From: Niastella sp. OAS944 | GTDB taxonomy: Bacteria; Bacteroidota; Bacteroidia; Chitinophagales; Chitinophagaceae | DNA length: 64,000 bases | Assembly (NCBI GenBank): GCA_024809215.1 | Contig: JANUBW010000010.1 | Coordinates: forward strand, 1 to 64,000 | Direction: 5' to 3' | Shown here: one piece after another, positions 45,901-55,361 of the stretch | How the letters are laid out: each line of letters starts with the position of its first letter | Position numbering within the stretch: position 1 is the first letter of the stretch | Notes under the pieces: generated by a model | Told to the model about the DNA's origin: nothing | Seen by the model: only the letters and a program-made list of their open reading frames with translations | Databases searched by the model: none | Position numbers and translations under genes: made by a program

Positions 45901-46321
45901 AGTTCAATTTGTTGATAAATATGCTGCCAATCTTTATGCAAATCTAGAAATGCCTGGTGCATTTAATTCTCAGATTTTAACAAATCAGCCAATTGACGTA
46001 TTAGATAGATGGACAAAGTCAGGAGATGAGACAGTTTTTCCAAAAGCGTCGCAAAACTTTTCCGCATCGCCCTATACTTCATGGGCAAATGCAAAGGCTA
46101 GTGATAAAAATTTTGACAGAATGTATTATGTTAGGCTTAGAACAATAACGCTTAGCTATCAATTACCCCGACTTAAGAATGTTATTAAAGCTAGGATTTA
46201 TTTGGCAGGACAGAATTTGTTAACATTTACAAATTACAAAGGAGGTGATCCGGAAACTACAAGCTTTGGTTCAGTTCCGCCTATAAAGATATTAACAGGA
46301 GGAATTCAAATAACTCTTTAA
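42980..46321 (+). CDS. SusC-type TonB receptor with STN domain
   Basis: A 1113-residue outer-membrane receptor. After a long leader (ATG 43073 in frame would start nearer the signal peptide ITGILLLAACLQVSARG) come an STN signalling domain (VTISVKDAPLITVLQEIKKQTGYMFF), a carboxypeptidase-regulatory-like domain (GRVTNETGSPVAAASVSVKGS) and the plug (GNTPLFIIDGVPF, DIESIQILKDADATAIYGSRG). The barrel ends in GGIQITL. The STN domain fits control by the upstream sigma/FecR pair. Compared with the first SusC the DNA is much richer in A+T, hinting at a separate origin. Confidence 0.95.
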   Translation: MQDFATGKAALGRALHQLIRFFEKNCKAVRVMKITGILLLAACLQVSARGLTQTVTISVKDAPLITVLQEIKKQTGYMFFADNKQLQKAKKVSFTANNLPLLQVLDLCFKDQPLTYHIIDKVINVVAKYESEIRERRLSDLNSIDVKGRVTNETGSPVAAASVSVKGSNRGTVTDENGEFSLNGIGEDAILIISGVNITLTEIKVNGLKNLVINVKSSVSPLEETVIKGYYTTTKKLNTGNVSVVKGSDIQKQPISNPVLALEGLVPGLYIRQGNGLPGGQVNDIILRGKNTLRSDGNTPLFIIDGVPFPNTSVSTLANIYGAAGALSPFNTIPNDDIESIQILKDADATAIYGSRGANGVILITTKKGKTGKTRINLNAYHGVGAITKKLKLLNTQQYLQLRREAFNNDGVIPNSTNARDLLLWDTTRYTDWQNIFLGETAKQYNLQGGISGGSENTQFLISGGYKKQTTVLPGNFFDQIISFHSNLTHTSTDKKLRIDVVASFANNLNIMPVDDPSKYSMLAPNAPAINKENGELNWENNSWNNPFASLQRKSESNSNNLIGNLTIDYKLIKGLSFKSSLGYNWLNYVIYNLNPSTSFNPATATTLSRSSANVNSNIKTWIIEPQLNYALKAGRNSLQAVLGTTFQEALQYHSRVEANGFTSDALLRDLSAASTKNIAYVGNSQYHLNKFYGRIGYDFDQKYILNFTGSREGSSRFGSRNRFGNFGAIGVAYVFTNEKNIQKSLPFLSFGKIRASFGTTGNDQIPDYQYFDTYTSNTISYQNLAGLVPTNLSNPNLQWEVLRKAELGIDLNFFREKIQLSVSYFKNRTGNQLVTYTLPYTTGFSGITSNLPAVIENTGLEVSLNTINIRGKDFSWESNINITVPRNKLVEFPNLSNSTYKTTYSIDRSLDVRYTYHYTGLDPATGLYSIEDLNSDGVINSAADRTFTKEIRQNYFGGIQNEISYKGIVLDFLVQFVDKYAANLYANLEMPGAFNSQILTNQPIDVLDRWTKSGDETVFPKASQNFSASPYTSWANAKASDKNFDRMYYVRLRTITLSYQLPRLKNVIKARIYLAGQNLLTFTNYKGGDPETTSFGSVPPIKILTGGIQITL

Positions 46322-46332
46322 CAAACATCATT

Positions 46333-47751
46333 ATGGCAAGTTTTAATAATTACATCAGCTTCTTAATCCTGGGAACTCTTTCAGTGTTTTTTACATCATG
46401 TAAAAAATTTGTTGAGGTAGAGCCTCCGATAAGTAGAATGGTCACACAAACTGTGTTTGAAAATGCAGCTTCGGCTACAGCCGCGCAAACAGCCATATAT
46501 ACGCAGATGGAAAGGAATACTGAGAGCTATAACATTGCATCATACACTGGATTCTTAGGAGATGAATTGATGAGTTGGTCTACAAATGCTGATATGATTC
46601 AACACTATACCAATTCGATTACGTCTCAAAATCCGTATTCCACGAGGTTATGGAAAAATGCTTACTATTACATATACCAGGCAAATTCAATAATAGAGGG
46701 GGTGAATGATAGTAAAATAGATACCGTAGTTTCAAAGCAGTTATTAGGAGAAGCAAAATTCATCAGGGCTTACTGGCATTTTTATCTCACAAATCTCTTT
46801 GGTGATATTCCAATCGTTATATCTACTGATTATAACGTGAATATGGGGATTTTCAGGTCTAGCCAATCAGAAGTCTACCGCCAGATTAAAGGTGACTTAA
46901 CAGATGCGAAAAATCTACTAAGCTCTGATTATCTTAATGAGACTAGTACAATTACGACAATGGAAAGGACGCGTCCAACCAAATGGGCCGCTTCAGCTTT
47001 ATTAGCTAGAGCGTATTTATACTCAGGTGATTATGATAATGCAATACTAGAATCTGATGCAATAATCGCTAAAACAGATATGTACAGTTTGAAAAGTGAT
47101 TTAAATGATGTTTTTCTAAAGAATAGCACAGAAGCTATTTGGCAAATTCAAATTCCTCTTCCAACAACAATCAATACAGCAGATGGTGCAAACTTTATAT
47201 TGAGGAGTACTCCAGGCCTTGGACTTCTTAATAATTCGACAATAAGTACACCATTAAAAAATGCTTTTGAAATAAACGATAAAAGAAAGTCCAATTGGAC
47301 CCATGATACAACTATTTCAGGAAAGACTTACACTTATCCCTATAAATACAAAGTTTATACAGGAAGCATAATAACAGAGTACTCCATGATCTTAAGGCTG
47401 GCAGAGCTATTTCTCATTCGGTCAGAAGCACAAGCGGAAAAAAATAACATCTCAAATGCCGTTGCTGATCTTAATAAAATAAGAAATCGGGCTGGACTTC
47501 CTGATTATTCAGGACTTATGGACAAGGATTCGGTTTTGGATGCAATATATCATGAAAGACGAGTAGAGCTATTTACTGAGTGGGGACATAGGTGGTTAGA
47601 TTTAATCCGTACTAATACAATTGATAAAGTTATGAATTCTGCGGCTCCGGCAAAAGGAGGAACTTGGAGTCACTACAAAGCCTTGTATCCAATACCTCAA
47701 TCTGAAATATTAATCAATTCTAACCTTAAACAAAATGAAGGTTATCAATAA
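46333..47751 (+). CDS. SusD/RagB lipoprotein, second locus
   Basis: A 472-residue lipoprotein (lipobox SVFFTSCKKF) with the SusD-like N-terminal domain (LLGEAKFIRAYWHFYLTNLFGDIPIV) and the RagB/SusD C-terminal block (LAELFLIRSEAQAEKNN ... KIRNRAGLPDYSG ... IYHERRVELFTEWGHRWLDLIR). It starts 12 bases after SusC. The binding partner of the SusC is complete, but the enzyme gene directly behind it is broken. Confidence 0.95.
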   Translation: MASFNNYISFLILGTLSVFFTSCKKFVEVEPPISRMVTQTVFENAASATAAQTAIYTQMERNTESYNIASYTGFLGDELMSWSTNADMIQHYTNSITSQNPYSTRLWKNAYYYIYQANSIIEGVNDSKIDTVVSKQLLGEAKFIRAYWHFYLTNLFGDIPIVISTDYNVNMGIFRSSQSEVYRQIKGDLTDAKNLLSSDYLNETSTITTMERTRPTKWAASALLARAYLYSGDYDNAILESDAIIAKTDMYSLKSDLNDVFLKNSTEAIWQIQIPLPTTINTADGANFILRSTPGLGLLNNSTISTPLKNAFEINDKRKSNWTHDTTISGKTYTYPYKYKVYTGSIITEYSMILRLAELFLIRSEAQAEKNNISNAVADLNKIRNRAGLPDYSGLMDKDSVLDAIYHERRVELFTEWGHRWLDLIRTNTIDKVMNSAAPAKGGTWSHYKALYPIPQSEILINSNLKQNEGYQ

Positions 47752-47771
47752 TCCATGTAAATTTTTACTTG

Positions 47772-48793
47772 ATGAAAACAGTTCTTGCCATAGTTCTAAT
47801 ATCCTCTTTGTCAAGTCAGACTGTTGGTCAGTATTTAGAGAAGAACATAATTGATGGAAAGCCGACTGTTAATAAATTGAAAGTTTTCGGCTGTAATTTT
47901 AATCCCTCCACTGCTGTCAATCAATTGGAAATGTGGGCATGAGCTTAGTGAGGGTTTATTTACATGACTTGGCTTATAAGCAAGATGCAAAAGGTTTTTT
48001 GAAAAGATTAGATCTTTTCCTAGCAATTGCCGGTCGCTATCACATACAAACCTTATTTGTTCTTTTTGCTTCGTGCTGGGATCCATTTCATTTCATTGGC
48101 CAACAGCCAATGCCGGTATCTTTTCGCCATAATTTACATTGGGTACAAAGCCCGAGTATTGCTCTTGAGGATACTGCCCAGTATCAACGATTGAGGAACT
48201 ATGTAATAGCGTAATTTCCAAGTTCAAAAATGATAAGCGAATTTTTAGATGGGATATATGGAACGAGCCGGACTTTATAAATGAAGACAGCTATCTGAAA
48301 GAAGAACTGCCTCGAAAAGGGGATTATATTCTGCCCCTGCTGAAAAAAGCATTTCAATGGGCAAAGAGTTCTAATCCATCTCAGCCAGTGACGTATGGGC
48401 TATAGTAGGGGAATTGGTCGCACTCAGACAGTTTAAAACCAATAAAAAGATTCAGGTGGGAAATTCTGATATTATAACTTTTCATTGTTACCAGAACGCA
48501 AAGCAGTTAGAAAAAATGATCAAAGATCTTCTTCGATTTGGCAAGCCTGTTATTTGTACTGAATACTTGGCCAGGACAGTCGGGAGCACATTGGAAGACT
48601 GCCTTCCTGTGTTTATCAAGTATAAAATTGGTGCTGTCAATTGGGAGCTTGTTTCCGGCAAAACACAGACTATTTATCCTTGGGATAGTTGGCAGAAAGA
48701 ATAAATTATAGAACACCGGTATGGAATTATGATATTTTTAGAAGTGACGGAACTCCTTGTAATGAGGATGAACTTCATATATTAAGAAAGTAA
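47772..48793 (+). pseudogene. Decayed GH5-like (clan A) glycosidase
   Basis: One secreted glycosidase in at least five reading-frame pieces. ATG 47772 gives a signal peptide and KVFGCNFNPSTAVNQLEMW. After an apparent deletion of about 20 codons, LVRVYLHDLAYKQDAKGFLKRL continues in another frame from about 47939. The catalytic acid block RWDIWNEPDF is in a third frame near 48251. NSDIITFHCYQ and the nucleophile block PVICTEYLAR, with GAVNWELVSGKTQTIYPWD, are in a fourth from about 48460. The C terminus RTPVWNYDIFRSDGTP is in yet another frame from 48710. Both catalytic Glu blocks survive, so loss is recent. It lies 20 bases behind SusD and was the enzyme of this locus. Confidence 0.85.
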
Positions 48794-48814
48794 TACAAAA
48801 TCAATAAGACTTTA

Positions 48815-50155
48815 ATGAATTCTCGCGTCAATTTGGTGAAGTGTTTAAGATTGATAATAATTGTATCTCTTTGTATACAGAATGTCAATGCTCAGATTAA
48901 TTACAAAACGTCTGATACTATTTTAATAGGTCAAGCTTTTCCAAAACACATATTTAAGGACATAGATAATTATAATAAATCGCTATTGTCATTAGAAGAG
49001 CTGCGTGGAAAATGGATAATACTGGATTTCTGGAATGAACTATGTGCTGCATGTATAAATAGTTTCCCTGAAGTGCAATCCATTCATGATAAGTATTCTG
49101 ATGATGTAAAGATCATATCGGTAGCATTTAACGGAACTATGGGGCATTCACATTCATCTGAAAAATCAATTAAAAGGATGTTTGGTAAACTAAAATCGAA
49201 GTATGACTTTACATTCACAATTGCATACGATTCTATTTTATACAGGATATTTAATGTTCCCTGTATTATTATTGTTGATCCGATTGGATGCGTACGATTT
49301 ATAACAACTTCAATTGACGCTAAGGATATTCCTCACATCATAAAGCAGGATTTTTCCAAACTTACATTATTTGAGGGACTCAAAAATGTTGGGAAATCTC
49401 CTGATATTAATAGACTGTTATTTTCCGATTCAAACCAGATGTATTTTAAATCTTTTTCACACTGGGTTAAAGGATATGCAATAACACCCCTGTATTTATT
49501 AAAAGACACTACTCTTATTGATTCTTTTGAAATGAATGGGTTTACATTGGCTGATTTTTATCGTTTGGCATATACTGGAATTTTAGATTGGGATAATGGC
49601 AGAGATCCATATTACTCTTCGTTTAGTTACTATCCATTATTACGTATGAAAGATTCCTCTTTTTTTGATGAAAACAAAAAATATTGTTTCTTATTGAAAC
49701 TACCTAAAAGGGTGTCGTTTAAGGTTATCCTTGAATTGCTGCGAAATTCCTTAAACGAAACATTTGGATATAAAGTAGCTACAGAGAAATTATTACAACC
49801 TTATTGGAGTGTTAGTTTAATCGATTCGTCTTTTAAAGAAAAACTAAATACGAAAGGTGGTCCTATGATAAATTTAGGAAAGGGAAAATACCAGGGATTT
49901 GAATATAAAAATGTTCCGGTCAGTTTCTTAACGACTGCTCTATGGTCAAATTATTCATTAAGAAATAGAAAACAAATAGGGCGTCCCCCTGGCCCCGGTA
50001 GACCTTTTATTGATGAAACTGGACTTGGTAATATTGATTTAAGTATTGATGCTTATACTGCAGATTTTAAAGAGTTTAGGAAAGCTTTATTAGAAAAAGG
50101 CATAGTGATAAGAGAAAAATTGAAGTATATGAATTCTCTTATAATCGAAGAGTAA
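48815..50155 (+). CDS. TlpA-like thioredoxin with DUF3738-like C-terminal part
   Basis: A 446-residue secreted protein. After the signal peptide (RLIIIVSLCIQNVNA) comes a TlpA/ResA-like thioredoxin domain with active-site Cys-Ala-Ala-Cys in DFWNELCAACINSFPE. The later cis-Pro loop is IFNVPCIIIVDPIG. From about residue 200 the second half resembles the soil-bacterium DUF3738 (TIGR03435) pattern, ending DETGLGNIDLSIDAYTADFKEFRKALLEKG, cited here as GLGNIDLSIDAYTADF. Proteins of this layout often close Chitinophagaceae SusCD operons; their job (thiol redox or sensing at the envelope) is not known. Confidence 0.8.
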   Translation: MNSRVNLVKCLRLIIIVSLCIQNVNAQINYKTSDTILIGQAFPKHIFKDIDNYNKSLLSLEELRGKWIILDFWNELCAACINSFPEVQSIHDKYSDDVKIISVAFNGTMGHSHSSEKSIKRMFGKLKSKYDFTFTIAYDSILYRIFNVPCIIIVDPIGCVRFITTSIDAKDIPHIIKQDFSKLTLFEGLKNVGKSPDINRLLFSDSNQMYFKSFSHWVKGYAITPLYLLKDTTLIDSFEMNGFTLADFYRLAYTGILDWDNGRDPYYSSFSYYPLLRMKDSSFFDENKKYCFLLKLPKRVSFKVILELLRNSLNETFGYKVATEKLLQPYWSVSLIDSSFKEKLNTKGGPMINLGKGKYQGFEYKNVPVSFLTTALWSNYSLRNRKQIGRPPGPGRPFIDETGLGNIDLSIDAYTADFKEFRKALLEKGIVIREKLKYMNSLIIEE

Positions 50156-50179
50156 ACTGTAATCGTTTTTCAAATTGAA

Positions 50180-50216
50180 AAAGGCATATCTAAGGTGAGA
50201 CCTTAAATATGCCTTT
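50180..50216. terminator. Bidirectional terminator
   Basis: Arms 50180-50196 and 50200-50216 pair over 17 bases with one mismatch. They lie between the convergent TlpA-like gene and the small secreted gene. T-rich flanks suit the minus strand best (TTTTTC after the stem). Confidence 0.8.
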
Positions 50217-50223
50217 CAAAATA

Positions 50224-50475
50224 TTAGTTCTTCAATGACTTATACTGAGTATCAAAAATATAAGCTTGAAGACCTGTGCCAACTCCTGGAACATCAATCA
50301 AACATCCTGTACCAAGTTCTGGGCAAGGACGATCGGTATTTTGGTAAAATTCGATCTGATGAGTGCCTGGGTTGTAGTAATAAATGTTCTCAGTTACTTT
50401 AACTTTAGTAAAAGCGGCTGCAGCTGCAGCTACACCCACTAAGGCAATAGCTAAGAAAATTCTAACCTTTTTCAT
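50224..50475 (-). CDS. Small secreted protein, DUF6520-like
   Basis: An 83-residue protein with a signal peptide (IFLAIALVGVAAAAAAF) and a short mature part with two cysteines (RPCPELGTGCLIDVPG). The layout resembles the Bacteroidota DUF6520 group, small exported proteins usually encoded beside a MauE-like membrane protein, as here. The function is unknown; a cysteine-containing redox or peptide-secretion role is a guess. Confidence 0.6.
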   Translation of the reverse strand: MKKVRIFLAIALVGVAAAAAAFTKVKVTENIYYYNPGTHQIEFYQNTDRPCPELGTGCLIDVPGVGTGLQAYIFDTQYKSLKN

Positions 50476-50617
50476 AAAAAATGTGTTTTAAAATTTATTG
50501 CTTACTCTTTTAAGGGTTTTCGGCATTTCCCCTTGCTGCTTGTCAAGCGTAGCAGCGCAACGCTTACCGTGGTAGCTAATCACGATTGTTTGTTGCAACA
50601 AGTTATTTTTTGTCTTA

Positions 50618-51073
50618 TTAATTAGATAATAAGTATTTGTTTTTGCTTTCTCGTGGTAATTTATTTATCCATTTATTTAGTATGATACCGAACAGGGCAA
50701 TTAATGTAAGGATTATATTAAACCACAGATGTTGCGTCCAGCTCATTTGCCTAATAAATCCGCCGCAGGTGCAGTGCTTTTCTTCATTGTTGAATGCCAG
50801 TATATAGATAACGTAAAGTGAAAATAATGACATCAAAATGAATGAACCGTACAATCCTATTTTTCTAAACTTAGGTATGAGCAAGAACGTGGATACCACC
50901 AATTCGATTAGCGGAGTGCTTACCGCCATTACCATAGAATAATTTTTTAGTAGTGGATCACGAGCTAGGTCAAATTCAAAAGTTTTAAAGGTCAATATCT
51001 TGGCCAGTGCTGTATAGGTAAACAACAGGAAAAATAGACAGGCAATTGCTTCAACTATGAAATTCTTTTTCAT
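50618..51073 (-). CDS. MauE/DoxX-like redox-associated membrane protein
   Basis: A 151-residue protein with four transmembrane helices (FIVEAIACLFFLLFTYTALAKI; MVMAVSTPLIELVVSTFLLI; IGLYGSFILMSLFSLYVIYILA; LWFNIILTLIALFGIILN). The loop between helices 3 and 4 has a Cys-Thr-Cys-Gly motif (HCTCGGFIRQMSWTQHLW). This matches the MauE-like DoxX relatives that handle thiols or quinones. Upstream of DUF6520-like peptides they form a common Bacteroidota pair. It starts 24 bases after the stop of the FAD fusion gene. Confidence 0.75.
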   Translation of the reverse strand: MKKNFIVEAIACLFFLLFTYTALAKILTFKTFEFDLARDPLLKNYSMVMAVSTPLIELVVSTFLLIPKFRKIGLYGSFILMSLFSLYVIYILAFNNEEKHCTCGGFIRQMSWTQHLWFNIILTLIALFGIILNKWINKLPRESKNKYLLSN

Positions 51074-51096
51074 TGTTATTACTTAATATTTCTTAA

Positions 51097-54000
51097 CTAT
51101 GGGTTAGTGCGGGTGCTGCTTTCTCGTCTTTTGATGTGGACAGGAGTTGTTTGTCTGGCCATTTTTATTAGGTAATCACCCTGCAAAGCAGTAAGTGAAT
51201 AACAAACAATAAAAAGAAACATTTGATAGCGAAGTACAATGGGAGATGCCAGGATACTGAAGAAAGCATTCATAAGCCATAATCCAATTATTAAAAAAGT
51301 TATTTGCTTAAATATTTTATTATTTTTACTTGGTATGTAAAACATCAAAAAGCCTACAACGCCAATGAAAAATGCTACATTGACTATTCCGTATATCTGA
51401 GGAACGTGTTTTAAAACACTAACTTCCTTATTATACGCTATGACTTTCTGGCTTTTGTATCCAAACCATCTGGTGGCCAATTGCCCTACGCTATCGCTTT
51501 TCATATTGTATTGGCCTAAAAACTCGGCAGGCGGTACGAGAAAATTAATTGTGTTAGGCAGGAGAAAGTATTTGGCAAAAGCCGCAGGATTTTTTTTTAT
51601 TAGATACCGGCCATATTCTGCATACAGCGGCGCTAGTAGAGATTTCCTTTTGAAATACGTGGTTGTTGTATCCCTCTGGTAAACCCGCTCCATATATTCC
51701 AGTAAAGGCCCATTCCACAGGTAATAAATGCCCAAGGTACTGTCGGGTCTTTTATTCAATCTGTTCAAAGAATCAAGGTGATTCCTTACAATGGCATGAA
51801 GGCCTCTGAATTCGTCAGGTACCGGATCGTTGTCTTGTGCTATGCGACTGTATGCAAAAAGGGCATTACTTGCCTGTTGCCAGCCGCCAAAAGTTGAGAA
51901 TTGCTTGAGCCCTATCAATTCTTTGTATTTATTACTAGTGTGCCACATAAACAAGCCGATAAGCGCCACTGCTAGTACAGTACCCGCCAGCTTCGCCGGC
52001 CAACGCAGTCGTGAAGCTATCAGCACGCCACAGCCAATAAAAGGGTAATAAAGAGCATTGTATCTTAAAATAAATGCGATGAGCAATAGGCCGGCCTGCG
52101 CCCATATCATATAAGGTTTAGGTTTATAAAGAAGCCATATTAACTGCACAATCCATAACAGGCTTACAGCAGTAAAGACAGCGTCCGCTGAAACATAATT
52201 GCTTGCAGCAATAAAAACAGGATTCAGAACAAAAAAGCCTAGTAGGACATATTTCACAATTTTTCCAGGCTGTATTATATAAAGCAGCGTAAAGACAAAA
52301 AGGAAAATAGCTGCTTGCAAAAAAAGATATTGAAATAAAACCAATGGAAAATCTGATTGGGCGAAGGCGCTGAAAATGCGCAGAAACTTCGAGTATCCCA
52401 CAGGCCAAAAGTTGATTGCATAATTATTCCAGGCTGCCTCGATGTACGAATAGGAGTCGGGCATGAAGTTGGCAAAAGGGTACAGCGTTTTGAAAACAGC
52501 AAACTGTACAAGTATCAGTGTCCATGCTATGCAAAACGCCCATTTATTGGCTTTGTTCCGGCTAAAAAAATTAAAAAATGTTGGGGCCGGCCGCAGTGCT
52601 GTCACCTGTGCATGATATTCTGATACAACTTGCGCCTTCCCCTTAGACAATAGTTTTGTTTCTTCATGATACTCCTGCTCCGTATTAATCTCCCAAATAT
52701 TCTCCTTACTTGTAATTCCAGCGGCAATGTTATCCACCGAAACCATTGCCGTAAGCATACTGTGGTCCGCATTATTATACTTATGCATCCCATTTCTACC
52801 TACGAGGAACAGGTTGGCAAATTGGTCGGTAAAGGCTCTGATCTTGTCAAACTGGTTGTAGGTGCCGAAGTAGGCGGGGTAGGTTTTTTCTACCCGGTGA
52901 ACGGTGCTGTCGAGCACGTGTTGTACCTGGGCGAGGCCCATCTTTTCTAATTCGGCTACAGCGGTACGTTTAATTTCTTCGTCTGTAAGGCGCCAGAAAT
53001 CATCGCCTTCGTTGCAGAAGTATTCCATGCCTATCCAAACTGTGCCGGGTTTGTTCACCATATATGGGCTCCAGTTATTGAACAGTTGCAGGCGCCCCAC
53101 TTTTACATCTCGTTCCTGTATATAGATCCAGGTATCCTGTAGGTCGAGCGTTTGATTATCTGCTGTGGATAGTTTCTCTAATAAAACACCAACCGTAATA
53201 AAATCCCGGTATTGTAAACCGGCAGCTATTTCTTTTACATCGGTAGGTACTGTGCCTTTCATGCCGGCTATCAATTCCTGCACGGGCATGGTGCTGAAGA
53301 AATAGTCGCCCTCGAGTGTAGTTGTTTCGCCGGTTAGGGAACTAACAGCAACAATGCTTTTTACTTTGTCATCTTCCAACTCGATGCTTTTTACATTCTG
53401 GTGCATCAGGATGGTGCCGCCCAATACTTCTATCTGCCGTGCTACTTCTTCCCATAATTGACCGGGGCCTAGTGCCGGGTACAGGAACTGTTCTATCAAA
53501 CTTGTTTCTGTATCTTTCTGTGAAATATCGCCGCTCGCTTTTTTCTTTTTCTTCATCATCATCTGCGCCGCATGCTGTATGGCTTTGCTTATGCTTACAC
53601 CTTTTATTCTTTGTGCGCCCCATTCGGCTGAGATCTCATTACAGGGTACGCCCCATACCTTTTCTGTGTAGTCTTTAAAGAATAACAAATACAATTCTCG
53701 TCCAAAACGGTTGATCAGAAAATCTTCCAGACTTTTTTCAGGTTTCCGCGGTACTAATTGTGCAAACAAATATGATAATAGAATACGGATCGTTCTTAAT
53801 AAACCCAGTTTGCGTAATGTGTCAATTGATAATTGAATGGGATAGTTAAAGAATTTCCGTAAAAAATATATGCGCGATAGGCGTTTACGCAACAGCATTA
53901 CAAGCCCGGGATTAGTGGCTTCGCCTGTTACTTGTGATGCGCTGTTATTAATTTTACGTTCTTTATTTTGATAGTTGATGGTAACGCTTTCTTCACTCGT

Positions 54001-54234
54001 TTTCTCAAGCGGCATAATATTCAACCACCAGTTCATTACCCGGTCGCTTTTTGAAAAGAAACGGTGGCCGCCAATATCCATCCGATTCCCTTTATATTTT
54101 ATGGTTTTAGAGATACCACCTATATCACCAGACTTTTCTAATATAATGGGCTTTATGTCGGTTCTTTTCAATAACTCATATGCAGCGGTCAATCCTGCGG
54201 GGCCGGCCCCTATTATTATGGCTTGCTTTCCCAT
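51097..54234 (-). CDS. FAD oxidoreductase fused to a GT-C-like membrane domain
   Basis: A 1045-residue two-part protein. Residues 1 to about 515 are a complete FAD-dependent amine-oxidase/UDP-galactopyranose-mutase-like enzyme. The dinucleotide site is [16 protein letters not shown] (residues 6-21), followed by [14 protein letters not shown] and the C-terminal FAD-contact [18 protein letters not shown]. Residues about 560-1030 are about ten transmembrane helices with a [14 protein letters not shown] loop after helix 1, as in GT-C glycosyltransferases that use polyprenyl-linked sugars. No stop or frameshift separates the halves; the linker is about 40 residues. Stand-alone FAD proteins of this type end where the linker begins. 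The fusion suggests sugar modification coupled to transfer at the inner membrane. Confidence 0.8.
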   Translation of the reverse strand: MGKQAIIIGAGPAGLTAAYELLKRTDIKPIILEKSGDIGGISKTIKYKGNRMDIGGHRFFSKSDRVMNWWLNIMPLEKTSEESVTINYQNKERKINNSASQVTGEATNPGLVMLLRKRLSRIYFLRKFFNYPIQLSIDTLRKLGLLRTIRILLSYLFAQLVPRKPEKSLEDFLINRFGRELYLLFFKDYTEKVWGVPCNEISAEWGAQRIKGVSISKAIQHAAQMMMKKKKKASGDISQKDTETSLIEQFLYPALGPGQLWEEVARQIEVLGGTILMHQNVKSIELEDDKVKSIVAVSSLTGETTTLEGDYFFSTMPVQELIAGMKGTVPTDVKEIAAGLQYRDFITVGVLLEKLSTADNQTLDLQDTWIYIQERDVKVGRLQLFNNWSPYMVNKPGTVWIGMEYFCNEGDDFWRLTDEEIKRTAVAELEKMGLAQVQHVLDSTVHRVEKTYPAYFGTYNQFDKIRAFTDQFANLFLVGRNGMHKYNNADHSMLTAMVSVDNIAAGITSKENIWEINTEQEYHEETKLLSKGKAQVVSEYHAQVTALRPAPTFFNFFSRNKANKWAFCIAWTLILVQFAVFKTLYPFANFMPDSYSYIEAAWNNYAINFWPVGYSKFLRIFSAFAQSDFPLVLFQYLFLQAAIFLFVFTLLYIIQPGKIVKYVLLGFFVLNPVFIAASNYVSADAVFTAVSLLWIVQLIWLLYKPKPYMIWAQAGLLLIAFILRYNALYYPFIGCGVLIASRLRWPAKLAGTVLAVALIGLFMWHTSNKYKELIGLKQFSTFGGWQQASNALFAYSRIAQDNDPVPDEFRGLHAIVRNHLDSLNRLNKRPDSTLGIYYLWNGPLLEYMERVYQRDTTTTYFKRKSLLAPLYAEYGRYLIKKNPAAFAKYFLLPNTINFLVPPAEFLGQYNMKSDSVGQLATRWFGYKSQKVIAYNKEVSVLKHVPQIYGIVNVAFFIGVVGFLMFYIPSKNNKIFKQITFLIIGLWLMNAFFSILASPIVLRYQMFLFIVCYSLTALQGDYLIKMARQTTPVHIKRRESSTRTNP

Positions 54235-54286
54235 TTTGTATCGTTTTAAATAGAGATGTGGTAAATAAATGAGCGTGTATCTCTAA

Positions 54287-54475
54287 TTAAGTGTGAGCGA
54301 ATGTATCTGTGTTGAATGCCTGAGGAGCAGGATGCGGCGTGGATGGCCGTCCGTAAGTCTTTGAGCCGCATACCACATCATATTCCTGGTAAGCATCCCG
54401 TTCCAGCAGGTAATCGCCGGTTGCCTGGGCTATACCTGTGTGGTTGGCCGCACCCTTTCCCTGGTTTACATCGTG
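54287..54475 (-). other. Open segment, possible gene remnant
   Basis: The minus-strand frame is open for 63 codons and ends TAA at 54287. It reads ...GAANHTGIAQATGDYLLERDAYQEYDVVCGS..., shown here as the core GDYLLERDAYQEYDVV, with coding-like composition. A TAG lies just upstream at 54476 and there is no start codon. It may be the 3' remnant of a lost gene upstream of the FAD fusion. Family unknown. Confidence 0.3.
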
Positions 54476-54840
54476 CTATATAGTTGATAAAGTTAGTAGC
54501 CTCTATATTGTGCATACAAATCCTGTTTGTGATTGGTTAATCAATTCACATTCGTACCGCATGGCAATACAGTTCCCATTGCCAATGCAACATGGTCAGT
54601 TAAATCAGGCTTTAAAAGGTCGTGCTAGTTTTGGGCTATGTTAATGTTGTGTAATATGCCTGGGCGGAAGGTTATGCCAGGCGGATTTGCCTTGTAGATA
54701 GTGTGCAAAATCATAACGGATAAAGTTTTAAATGATCAATGTAGCCGGTAAGTACTTGAGAAGGTTGGAGTGTTTTACGCTACAACCATTCATTCATTTT
54801 GTGTTATCGTTGAATCCATATGCAAGATACACTGTGAAAA

Positions 54841-54889
54841 GTAGCGATTTGGTATAATTGTGTAGCGATTCGGTATTTTCTTTCGCTAC
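54841..54889. promoter_or_regulatory. 21-bp-spaced direct repeats, candidate AraC-type sites
   Basis: GTAGCGATTTGGTAT (54841-54855) and GTAGCGATTCGGTAT (54862-54876) are 21 bases apart. An inverted CGCTAC lies at 54884-54889 and another at 54779-54784. They follow the stop of an AraC-type gene and precede the FAD fusion gene. Direct repeats two helical turns apart are typical for AraC-family half-sites. Confidence 0.5.
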
Positions 54890-54900
54890 AATATACATCA

Positions 54901-55272
54901 TTATACGCTTTCGTAACGGTAATTGCTGAATGAATTAGTGCTCTTGCTATTTCTCCACTCTGATGGCGTTTGTCCTGTCAGCTTTTTGAACTGGATGTAA
55001 AAGTTGCTTTTATCAAGCCCTACTTTGTCTGCAATAAATCCAATGGTGCGGTCGGTGCTTTCTAACATTTCTTTAGCTTTTTCTATTCGCAGTTTGGTAA
55101 TGTACGAATGCACATTATCGTTTGAAACTGCTTTGAAGGCAAATTTCAACTTAAACTTGTTCATCCCAAACTTGTGAACGAGGTAATCGTAATCGTAATG
55201 TTCCTGGTAATGTGTTTCTAAAAATTGTTTGATCTCAAGTGCCTTGTTAAGGTCTTCATTCTTTAGGCGCAT
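54901..55272 (-). CDS. Stand-alone AraC-type DNA-binding protein
   Basis: A 123-residue protein from ATG 55272 (an in-frame ATG at 55338 adds 22 residues). It consists almost only of an AraC/XylS double helix-turn-helix: YDYDYLVHKFGMNKFKLKFAFKAV and IGFIADKVGLDKSNFYIQFKKLTGQTPSEWR, core GLDKSNFYIQFKKLTGQTP. It has no sensor domain. It follows another stand-alone AraC-type gene on the same strand. The repeats just after its stop could be its targets. Confidence 0.88.
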   Translation of the reverse strand: MRLKNEDLNKALEIKQFLETHYQEHYDYDYLVHKFGMNKFKLKFAFKAVSNDNVHSYITKLRIEKAKEMLESTDRTIGFIADKVGLDKSNFYIQFKKLTGQTPSEWRNSKSTNSFSNYRYESV

Positions 55273-55361
55273 GGTGATAAGGTTTCCTGATGAGAAAATA
55301 ATACAGCTCCCTTGTCTAATAGAAGGGTAGGGCTGCACAGTAACAGATCGTGTACGGAATG

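Noticed and set aside
54438-54644. A 68-residue rightward ORF in the gap before the AraC genes.
   Set aside because: Composition is not coding-like, there is no ribosome-site or homology signal, and the opposite strand has a better remnant.
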